Positions 41,952-48,516 of a stretch of DNA of 64,000 nt are shown piece after piece. The position numbers and the translations under genes are program-made. The DNA lies in the NCBI RefSeq assembly GCF_032098525.1, contig NZ_CP134890.1, positions 1,984,001-2,048,000 of the forward strand. The letters run 5' to 3'. The stretch comes from Flavobacterium sp. PMTSA4. GTDB taxonomy: Bacteria > Bacteroidota > Bacteroidia > Flavobacteriales > Flavobacteriaceae. Every line of letters begins with the position of its first letter. Within the stretch, counting starts at the first letter, position 1. A model generated the notes under the pieces. The model searched no databases. It worked only from the letters and a program-made list of their open reading frames with translations, and was not told where the DNA came from.

Positions 41952-42757
41952 TGGCAGTTTCAAATAACACAATGAAGTATAGAAGAAAAATAGCCTCTGA
42001 CTTGAGAAAGCTAACTTCTGTTCTTTACACATATTTTCCAACAGCAGAAATAGGGTCTTTTGAAAGTGCAATAACTGAACTTAATAATAAAGATTTAATT
42101 CCTCAAGTACCCTATAAAGAATCAAATAGCAACTTTTGGGGATATAATTTAGGACGTCTTATTTTTAACTTTGATAGTGTACCACGTCATACACTACCAA
42201 ATAATTGCAAAGATTTAAAACTCATTCTTGATATTAAAATAGTTGGTAATAGTAATAATTTATACAGTCTTCAAGACCCATTTGAGTGGTTAGAATTTAA
42301 TATAGTTATTGAAGGAACTAAGTTTAGTGAAGAAGGAAATTCCCAATTACTTACATCATATCATTTAGATAAGCATATTATAGTAGAAGGAGATGAAGAA
42401 GCAGAATTCCCTCATCCAATTTACCATTTTCAATTTGGTGGTAGAAAGCTAGCATCTAATGGAGAATTATTTGAAACAGGGAGTTTGTTAGTTTTTGATA
42501 GTCCTAGAATAGGACATTATCCGATGGAAGCTATTCTAGGTATAGATTTTATGCTCTCTAATTTTTTTCCAAAAACTTGGAGAAAAATAAAATCTGAAAA
42601 CAATGAATATATAAATTTAATAGAGGAATATCAAGAATTGTTTTTAAAACCTTATATACATACACATGCAAGTCAATGGAATTATTCAGCTGCGGACATA
42701 AATATTAATAATTTTTGGTGTCCTACAATGATCTGTCCACAATTATATAATTCCTAA
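41951..42757 (+). CDS. Uncharacterised protein of the kinase/methyltransferase operon
   Basis: A 268-residue cytoplasmic protein whose ATG shares one base with the previous stop (TAATG). The N-terminus is helical (YRRKIASDLRKLTSVLYTYF) and the middle beta-rich. The most distinctive block is AEFPHPIYHFQFGGRKL followed by GSLLVFDSPRIGHYPMEAIL and GIDFMLSNFFPKTW, with conserved-looking His residues (HPIYHFQ, GHYP) that could bind metal. A late HTHASQW adds two more His. I do not recognise the family. Tight coupling to the receiver gene and 10 bases to the methyltransferase gene argue that it works in the same complex or pathway. Confidence 0.6.
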   Translation: MAVSNNTMKYRRKIASDLRKLTSVLYTYFPTAEIGSFESAITELNNKDLIPQVPYKESNSNFWGYNLGRLIFNFDSVPRHTLPNNCKDLKLILDIKIVGNSNNLYSLQDPFEWLEFNIVIEGTKFSEEGNSQLLTSYHLDKHIIVEGDEEAEFPHPIYHFQFGGRKLASNGELFETGSLLVFDSPRIGHYPMEAILGIDFMLSNFFPKTWRKIKSENNEYINLIEEYQELFLKPYIHTHASQWNYSAADININNFWCPTMICPQLYNS

Positions 42758-42767
42758 ACGTTAAAAG

Positions 42768-44651
42768 TTGAATCAAAACATAATCAAATATTTAGAAAAG
42801 TATTCGTCTGATACTAAAGATGTGAACCGTCTTTTAGTTTCTTCTTTTTTAAGTATAAATAAAATATACAAAGTAAATAACGTATTTATAAATAACTATA
42901 TAATACATGAAGATGAAGAACTTGAACAATTAGATGAATTTTTAAAACTTCTAAATAAGGAAGTTTTTGATATTGAAGAATTAATAGAGTTTTTTGAATT
43001 TGTAATCTCTCCTAAAGATAAAGAGGTAAACGGTGCTGTGTTTACTCCAGAATATATAAGAAAGTATATAGTTGAAAACACTTTGAATAATCAAAGTAAA
43101 AAAGATAGTAACAATCTGAAGTTTGGAGATATCGCATGTGGTTGTGGTGGTTTTTTTAAGACCATTACAGAAAGTTTAAAGATTAAAACTGATAAAACTT
43201 ATTTTAATATTTACAAAGACAATATTTTTGGATTAGACATTCAAGAATATAGTGTTGTCAGAACAAAAATTTTACTCTGTTTATTAGCAATAATTAATAA
43301 TGAGGATTGTGAAGAATTTCAATTTAATTTATATTGTGGGAATGCGTTAAGCCATGATTGGAATATTGATGAACAAATAAAAAAAAATAATGGTTTTGAT
43401 GTTATAGTCGGTAATCCTCCTTATGTAGGAGCTACTAAAATTGATTCAGAGACAAAAAAGTTATTAAAGAACTGGAATGTGTCTAAATCAGGTAAATCAG
43501 ACTTGTATATTCCTTTTTTTGAAATTGGTCTTGAAAACCTTAAAGAAGACGGAATTCTGGGATATATTACAGTAAATACTTTTTATAAAAGCTTGAATGG
43601 AAGATCTGTTAGAAGTTATTTTTCTAGAAATAAATTTGATTTTACAATAATTGACTTTAGAGGGGAACAATTATTTAAAAACAGATCTACGTATACATGT
43701 ATCTGTTTAATTTCTAAGCTTCAATCTACGACAGTTAAATATACAAAATCAAATAGTAAAGATATTTTTTCAATTAAAAAATCAAACTTTATAAGTATTC
43801 CTTATTCTGAACTGAATGATTTTGATGGTTGGTTTTTAATTGATAAAAAGACAAAAAAAATAATAACCAAAATAGAGTCTACTGGTCAAAAATTAGGTAA
43901 TAAGTTTGAAATCCGTAATGGTTTTGCAACATTAAAAAATAATGTATATGTATTCACACCAACTGGACAAAATGATGAATTTTATTTTATGTCAAAAGAT
44001 AAAATTGAATATAGAATTGAAAAAAGTATTTGTAGAGATGCCATTAAACCAAATACTTTAAAATTAGCTTCAGAAATTGAAAATCAAACTGAAAAATTAA
44101 TTTTCCCATACATAATAGAAAACCTTGGTACTAATCTTTTCAAAGAAAAGAGACAAACACTAAAAATTATTGATGAAAAAACCTTAAAAAGTAAATATTC
44201 TAATACATACAAATATTTAAATACTCAAAAAGAGATTTTATCAAAAAGAGATAAAGGGAAAAGAAAATATGAAGAATGGTATGCTTTTGGTCGTAATCAA
44301 GCATTATTAATATCTGGATATAAATTGTTATTACCTTACATAACAAGCGAACCGTGTTTTGTCTATACAGAAAATCAAGATTTATTATTTTATAATGGTT
44401 ATGCAATTTTTTCTGATTCGATAGAAGAATTACATATTTTACAAAAAATACTGATGTCAAAAATATTTTGGTTTTATATTGAAACTACAAGTAAACCTTA
44501 TGCTGGGGACTATTTTTCAGTAGCTAAAAATTACATCAAAAATTTTGGCATATGTGATTTAAATGAGAATGAAAAAAAACAATTATTAAAATTGAATGAT
44601 ATAAATGAAATTGATAAATTTCTAATATTGAAATATGAAATCGAAATCTAA
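42768..44651 (+). CDS. Eco57I/TaqI-like N6-adenine DNA methyltransferase
   Basis: A 627-residue protein, TTG start. N-terminal helical region, then KEVNGAVFTPEYIRKYIVE (about 83-100), motif I FGDIACGCGGFFKTI (about 118-132, SAM binding), and motif IV VIVGNPPYVGATK (about 210-223), the catalytic NPPY of amino-methyltransferases. Then DLYIPFFEIGLENLKEDGIL and a C-terminal TaqI-type specificity region (LGNKFEIRNGFATLKNN, about 370). No PD-D/ExK nuclease motif is apparent in the first 100 residues, and no restriction gene is adjacent, so it does not look like a complete type IIG enzyme. Last gene of the operon with kinase, receiver and unknown protein. It may mark self DNA for a defence response run by those partners. 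Confidence 0.85.
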   Translation: MNQNIIKYLEKYSSDTKDVNRLLVSSFLSINKIYKVNNVFINNYIIHEDEELEQLDEFLKLLNKEVFDIEELIEFFEFVISPKDKEVNGAVFTPEYIRKYIVENTLNNQSKKDSNNLKFGDIACGCGGFFKTITESLKIKTDKTYFNIYKDNIFGLDIQEYSVVRTKILLCLLAIINNEDCEEFQFNLYCGNALSHDWNIDEQIKKNNGFDVIVGNPPYVGATKIDSETKKLLKNWNVSKSGKSDLYIPFFEIGLENLKEDGILGYITVNTFYKSLNGRSVRSYFSRNKFDFTIIDFRGEQLFKNRSTYTCICLISKLQSTTVKYTKSNSKDIFSIKKSNFISIPYSELNDFDGWFLIDKKTKKIITKIESTGQKLGNKFEIRNGFATLKNNVYVFTPTGQNDEFYFMSKDKIEYRIEKSICRDAIKPNTLKLASEIENQTEKLIFPYIIENLGTNLFKEKRQTLKIIDEKTLKSKYSNTYKYLNTQKEILSKRDKGKRKYEEWYAFGRNQALLISGYKLLLPYITSEPCFVYTENQDLLFYNGYAIFSDSIEELHILQKILMSKIFWFYIETTSKPYAGDYFSVAKNYIKNFGICDLNENEKKQLLKLNDINEIDKFLILKYEIEI

Positions 44652-44690
44652 TGTTTTTTTTAATTATACACATAATCTAAGTAAAATATC

Positions 44691-44717
44691 CAGCTGCGCA
44701 AAGTCTCCTAATTTTGA
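44691..44717. repeat. Palindromic repeat, copy B
   Basis: CAGCTGCGCAAAGTCTCCT then AATTTTGA. The first 19 bases are identical to copy A (22964-22982), while the second arm is decayed (AATTTTG for GACTTTG). It lies 40 bases after the methyltransferase gene. Together with copies A and C it marks gaps between modules. Confidence 0.7.
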
Positions 44718-44852
44718 ATAACTATTAAACCCCTTTTTGATCTTCCAGTTAACTAATATATTTAATACTCCTGCTACTATCGACTATCGTCTGACAAATA
44801 AAGCATATCAATACTGTCCTTAGCCCTTGGCTATAGAATCTAAAAAGGTCTT

Positions 44853-44882
44853 AAACGTTGAACCCGAATCAACGTTTTTTTT
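44853..44882 (+). terminator. Rho-independent terminator after the methyltransferase operon
   Basis: AAACGTTGA pairs with TCAACGTTT around the loop ACCCGAA, followed by a run of T. It falls inside the possible N-terminal extension of the next ORF and so argues against that extension. Confidence 0.8.
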
Positions 44883-44985
44883 ATGCCTTCCCCCAAAAAC
44901 CATTCTGTCTATGAAATATTGGATTTATATGGGAGGCAATCATTTTAAATCATCCTTTAAACTTTGGCAAAATTTTTGCATTCAT

Positions 44986-45008
44986 GTAAACAAATTTGTT
45001 TACATTTG
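44986..45008 (+). promoter_or_regulatory. Palindromic operator overlapping a -7 element
   Basis: GTAAACAAATTTGTTTAC (44986-45003) is a perfect 18-bp palindrome. It overlaps TACATTTG (45001-45008), a TAnnTTTG -7 element, with TTTTTG at 44973-44978 as a possible -33 box. The ATG at 45013 lies only 5 bases after the -7 element, so the transcript would be leaderless or nearly so. Occupation by the XRE-type antitoxin would block the promoter. Confidence 0.6.
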
Positions 45009-45012
45009 TACT

Positions 45013-45507
45013 ATGAAATCGTATTTAAAAAAATACAAAGGCATACATCCAGGAATTGTTTTAGACCGTCTATTGACCAAAAAAGCAATACCACAAAGAC
45101 CTTTTGCCTTAGCAATCGGGGAACACCCACAAACCATTAATGCGATAACCAAAGGACGTAGAAACCTAAACACAGCGCTTGCACTTAAAATCGAAGACAA
45201 ACTCAATTTAGAAGAGGGCTCTTTAGCTTTATTACAAACCTACTTTGAGATTGAACAAGAAAAAAAGAAAACACTTAACACGCCTAATTTAGCATTACTG
45301 AGAAAATCGCTTTTCTGGGACACCGATACGGCAACCATCAACTGGCAAAAGCAATACAAAGCCATTATCAGAAGAGTTTTTGAAAGAGGTAACGAAGAAG
45401 AAAAAAAGGAAATCGAGCGCTTTTATGGTAGTAAAAAAACAATTACCGCGTTACAAGCTACAAAAGGCAAACCTTACACCATCTATAGAACCAAACAACC
45501 TGCATAA
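45013..45507 (+). CDS. XRE/HigA-like antitoxin with DUF6922-like tail
   Basis: A 164-residue protein. HTH region about 7-75: GIHPGIVLDRLLTKKAIPQR, FALAIGEHPQTINAITKGRR, LALKIEDKLNLEEG, the layout of HigA-type antitoxins. Residues about 95-140 (LRKSLFWDTDTATINWQKQY, KAIIRRVFERGNEEEKKEI) match the short DUF6922-like helical domain often found before AbiEii toxins. I reject the in-frame upstream extension to 44827 because a terminator and the promoter/operator lie inside it. The stop TAA shares its last base with the toxin ATG (TAATG), so translation is coupled. Likely antitoxin and autorepressor. Confidence 0.8.
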   Translation: MKSYLKKYKGIHPGIVLDRLLTKKAIPQRPFALAIGEHPQTINAITKGRRNLNTALALKIEDKLNLEEGSLALLQTYFEIEQEKKKTLNTPNLALLRKSLFWDTDTATINWQKQYKAIIRRVFERGNEEEKKEIERFYGSKKTITALQATKGKPYTIYRTKQPA

Positions 45508-46157
45508 TGCTTCATTACAACACGGTTAACGAGCTACTAAAAAATAGTTTGACAATACTAATGCAAGCCGATGTTTTTAAAAACTTTCGTTTAGTTGGCG
45601 GAACCGCCTTAAGCCTCCAAATAGGACATCGCGAATCCATTGATATAGATTTGTTTTCAGATGCAGAGTATGGAACCATCAACTTCGAAGAAATTGAAGC
45701 GTTTTTAAAAGCAAACTTTAATTACGTGGATTCGCTTAACGTGCCTCCAGCTATCGGCAAAGCATATTTCATAGGAGAGGACAAAGACAATACGGTAAAA
45801 TTAGACATATTCTATACAGACTCCTTTATTCAACCCTATTTAGAAATAGAGGGAATCAGAGTGGCTACTATTGAAGAAATAATTGCTATGAAATTGGATG
45901 TAATTCAAAGAGTAGGCAGAAAAAAAGATTTTTGGGACTTGCATGACTTGCTTGATTCATATACAATAACCCAAATGATAGAATTGCACAACCAGAGATA
46001 TCCCTACACGCACGATAGAAATATAATTCTTCAAAATTTCACCAATTTCGAACAAGCCGAAGATGATTTAACACCCATTTGCTACAGAGGAAAATACTGG
46101 GAATTTATAAAAGAAGATTTTGAAGAGATAATAGCCAGTATAACTAAAAATAAGTAA
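45507..46157 (+). CDS. AbiEii/AbiGii-type nucleotidyltransferase toxin
   Basis: A 216-residue nucleotidyltransferase. GGTALSLQIGHRESIDIDLF (about 31-50) holds the GG/S helix and the two catalytic Asp. VKLDIFYTD (near 95) gives the third acidic strand. IEEIIAMKLDVIQRVGRKKDFWDLHDLL (about 120-150) is the typical AbiEii K-D-x-x-D-L segment. It is complete and normal in length. AbiEii enzymes transfer nucleotides to tRNA or other targets and arrest growth, often during phage infection. It forms an operon with the preceding HTH/DUF6922-like antitoxin. Confidence 0.85.
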   Translation: MLHYNTVNELLKNSLTILMQADVFKNFRLVGGTALSLQIGHRESIDIDLFSDAEYGTINFEEIEAFLKANFNYVDSLNVPPAIGKAYFIGEDKDNTVKLDIFYTDSFIQPYLEIEGIRVATIEEIIAMKLDVIQRVGRKKDFWDLHDLLDSYTITQMIELHNQRYPYTHDRNIILQNFTNFEQAEDDLTPICYRGKYWEFIKEDFEEIIASITKNK

Positions 46158-46166
46158 TATTGTAAT

Positions 46167-46274
46167 ATGAGTTTAGAAAATTACATAGCAACAATCGCAT
46201 CTATAGTAGCAATCGTTTCATTTATTAAAAACGAAATGCCAATATTTACTCTTTTTAAAAAAACCTTTTTTTAA
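46167..46274 (+). CDS. Possible 35-residue membrane peptide
   Basis: A short ORF 9 bases after the AbiEii stop: MSLENYIATIASIVAIVSFI then KNEMPIFTLFKKTFF. The first 20 residues are a plausible transmembrane helix with a basic tail, resembling small hydrophobic peptides. No RBS stronger than the AT-rich context. It may be chance, but the position inside the TA operon and the clean hydrophobic pattern make it worth listing. Confidence 0.3.
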   Translation: MSLENYIATIASIVAIVSFIKNEMPIFTLFKKTFF

Positions 46275-46281
46275 TTTTTTT

Positions 46282-46305
46282 TGACCCGCTCTTTTTTGTG
46301 GGTCA
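46282..46305 (+). terminator. Weak hairpin after the AbiEii operon
   Basis: TGACCC pairs with GGGTCA around a 12-base T-rich loop, preceded by a T-tract. The T-run is in the loop and before the stem rather than after it, so terminator function is uncertain. Confidence 0.35.
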
Positions 46306-46334
46306 CAACAAAAGGTTATCAGATAAGGCTTTAA

Positions 46335-46373
46335 AGCACAACAGGATTCAAACCTATAACCTTCTCTAGTGCT
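46335..46373 (-). other. tRNA T-arm-like minihelix
   Basis: Read on the minus strand: AGCAC, spacer, then ATAGG-TTTGAAT-CCTGT (a 5-bp stem with a 7-base loop like a tRNA T-arm), then GTGCT closing on AGCAC. There is no D-arm or anticodon arm, so it is not a tRNA gene. It may be a tRNA 3'-end relic left by integration or a regulatory structure upstream of the RteC gene. Confidence 0.35.
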
Positions 46374-46411
46374 AAAATGCTTTTCTTTATAAAAATCTTA
46401 AAAAAAAAATC

Positions 46412-46445
46412 CACTATGCAATTCGGGAATTACACTATGCAATTC
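46412..46445 (+). repeat. Two 21-bp-spaced direct repeats upstream of the RteC-family gene
   Basis: CACTATGCAATTC occurs at 46412-46424 and again at 46433-46445, exactly 21 bases apart (two helical turns). Each is followed by a similar G..AAT segment. The spacing suits side-by-side binding of a dimeric regulator about 75-105 bases before the ATG at 46520. Confidence 0.6.
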
Positions 46446-46519
46446 TGTAATCCTTAAGCACAACAATTGTTTACAGCATCCATCTTCCATAGTTTTGACA
46501 GCGCTCAAACAAAACACTT

Positions 46520-47335
46520 ATGGATTCTTTCATTGTCCTTTCACAAAACAAATGGCTCCAGCTAAAGCACAATCTAATCCCATACCAAAATCCAAAAACG
46601 GCGAAGCAGTGTCTAAAAGCCATAGTCTTAATTAGTGCTGAAATCCAATCGCTCAACTCCAAATGCCAAGCCGATTCGTTTACTACTACCTCCGATGAAA
46701 TCCGATTCTTCAAAAAAATAAAACCAAAATTTGTGGGTTATCTTCTTTTCTATCAAATCCTATACAAAGCATTAGTACAACATCCATTGAACTGTAAAAA
46801 AAGAATTAAAAAACTAAGCAAAAAGACGACAACCTTCTCAAAGAAAAATAAAAAATGGATAATGCTTTATAGTACCAATACCAGCAACCATGATGAAATG
46901 TACTTCCTAAGAAAAAACAATGCATACAACATCACTACAACAAAGAAAGTAGCAGCCAATAATACATTGTTTACCACACTAGCCGACCATAAAATAGCAC
47001 AAGTCTTAGCGCATCAAAAACTAGCAAAGTATTGCAACAACAAAACCACAATCAGTACCAAAACCATCACCAAAACTTCTCTTTGTTGGTCCGGGTCCAA
47101 AGTAGCACTCATCGAACTCATCTATGCCATTCATACCACGAGAATATGCAACAACGGAAAAGCAACTTTAAAGGAAATGATGTCCCATTTCGAGCAAAAC
47201 TTCAACATCAAGCTGGGCCAATACGCACGCACCTACCTAGAAATTAGAAACCGAAAAACAATTGAAAGAACTCAATTCCTTGACAAACTAAAACAAGAGT
47301 TAGTAAAAAAAATGAATCAAAATGATGAAAATTAA
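46520..47335 (+). CDS. RteC-family regulator
   Basis: A 271-residue protein whose last 80 residues match the RteC signature: KVALIELIYAIHTTRICNNG, then KEMMSHFEQNFNIKLGQYAR, then TYLEIRNRKTIERTQFLDKL. The N-terminal two thirds are basic and helical, consistent with family members. RteC is the activator of excision genes in CTnDOT-type conjugative transposons of Bacteroidota, but chromosomal paralogues exist, and no mobilisation or transfer genes are in this window. Its upstream region carries the paired 21-bp repeats. It may be the last remnant of an integrated element or a regulator of the island. Confidence 0.75.
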   Translation: MDSFIVLSQNKWLQLKHNLIPYQNPKTAKQCLKAIVLISAEIQSLNSKCQADSFTTTSDEIRFFKKIKPKFVGYLLFYQILYKALVQHPLNCKKRIKKLSKKTTTFSKKNKKWIMLYSTNTSNHDEMYFLRKNNAYNITTTKKVAANNTLFTTLADHKIAQVLAHQKLAKYCNNKTTISTKTITKTSLCWSGSKVALIELIYAIHTTRICNNGKATLKEMMSHFEQNFNIKLGQYARTYLEIRNRKTIERTQFLDKLKQELVKKMNQNDEN

Positions 47336-47370
47336 AAGAAGACTGACTCCAGAAAGCAGTCTTCTTTTTT
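47334..47370 (+). terminator. Rho-independent terminator of the RteC-family gene
   Basis: GAAGACTG pairs with CAGTCTTC around an 11-base loop, followed by six T. It begins at the stop codon of the gene. Confidence 0.85.
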
Positions 47371-47492
47371 GAATAAAACGAGTGCAACTATACATTTTTT
47401 TTTAAGTCGCGTCACATCGAGTGTTTTCAATGAAATTGAAAATGTATCGAGATGCTTTACATCAAACCCACATAAAAACAATTGATTTGCTT

Positions 47493-48218
47493 CTATTTAT
47501 TCTCCATAATCCCCGTCAGTAAGGCACCAAAAACAGCATCAGCATCACTACTGTCTGCTCCTTCTAATGAAGCAGTCAAATTACTAATCAATAACGCCCA
47601 TTCAGGATCCGTATTTTTCTTTGGCTTCTTCTTTTTTGCATAAGCGGTAAATCGAGCAATAGAGGTAGCAATTAAAAATTTACGTTTATCACTGCTAGAC
47701 AATACAGTATCCGCCAAAACCTCAGCCTCGTAATCAGTTACCACCACATGTACATCCATATAGTCTTCATAAGAGCTACAAGCTGAATCATAATCAGCTA
47801 AGAAAGAATCAAACAGACTAATGGCGCTACTGGTCTCAAATGAATTAGAAACAACCGTTGCAACGCAATTAGAAGTGCAGGATAGCAAATCCTCAATTTC
47901 GGACTCCATCCCAAAACTATAACTACTACTTCCTGCCAATTTCACAAAGTTGGAACTAGCTCGAGCATAAACAGTCAAACTATCCAACGTAGCACTAAAA
48001 GTACCTGGAACGGAACCGCTGCTATAATAAGCATCATAAAGTTCGTAATAAACAGTACCCAAACTATCATAGGGATTTAAAGCATTTTCTGCAATACAAG
48101 CAGTTCTATGGTATGAGGAAACTGTGGTAGAGGCATCAGATGGAGCAGAGGTATCCTCAGCACAACTATAAACTAAAAACAAAGGAATCATAAAAAGGCA
48201 TAATAATGTGTTTTTCAT
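47493..48218 (-). CDS. Ser-rich exported lipoprotein, unknown function
   Basis: A 241-residue protein with a classical lipoprotein leader (CLFMIPLFLVYSC followed by AEDTS). The mature protein is rich in Ser, Asp, Ala and Tyr with several Cys (DLLSCTSNCVATVV) and a basic patch near residue 195 (YAKKKKPKKN). I recognise no domain. It is convergent to the RteC-family gene and divergent from the TPR/AraC regulator, and belongs by position to the cassette at 47.5-52.6 kb. A surface anchor or sensor partner of the TPR regulator would fit, but this is a guess. Confidence 0.6.
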   Translation of the reverse strand: MKNTLLCLFMIPLFLVYSCAEDTSAPSDASTTVSSYHRTACIAENALNPYDSLGTVYYELYDAYYSSGSVPGTFSATLDSLTVYARASSNFVKLAGSSSYSFGMESEIEDLLSCTSNCVATVVSNSFETSSAISLFDSFLADYDSACSSYEDYMDVHVVVTDYEAEVLADTVLSSSDKRKFLIATSIARFTAYAKKKKPKKNTDPEWALLISNLTASLEGADSSDADAVFGALLTGIMENK

Positions 48219-48516
48219 ATTGGTTAAAAATTTATGAAATGGTTAATGACCAGTTCATTTCGCCCGGGGTACTCAGAACATTTTCTGTGTGAATTCGAAG
48301 CAAAACTATTCCGCTCCAATCATCCACACAAACCATCCAGTTGCGCGTTCTCGAATACCATTTAACACATTCACGAATCAAACACTTCTGTACAACGCCA
48401 CTTCTTACTGTTAACACTATAACCTGCAATCGTTTACCATCTCTTTAAATTATGCCTGAATTGACAATCGAATAAATAAGAATTTTAATATATTAGCTAA
48501 TTCTAATCCATCCATT

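Noticed and set aside
42768..44651. Complete type IIG restriction-modification enzyme
   Set aside because: The methyltransferase and specificity regions are clear, but the N-terminal 100 residues show no PD-D/ExK or other nuclease motif, and no restriction gene is adjacent.
44827..45012. N-terminal extension of the XRE-type antitoxin ORF
   Set aside because: A strong terminator (44853-44882), an 18-bp palindromic operator and a -7 element lie inside it; the HTH protein starts sensibly at 45013.
46335..46373. Complete tRNA gene
   Set aside because: Only a T-arm-like hairpin and a short closing helix are present; D-arm and anticodon arm are missing.
48232..48429. 65-residue minus-strand ORF between the lipoprotein and TPR/AraC genes
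   Set aside because: Composition is random-looking and no promoter or domain supports it. The 298-base gap otherwise shows no clear feature.
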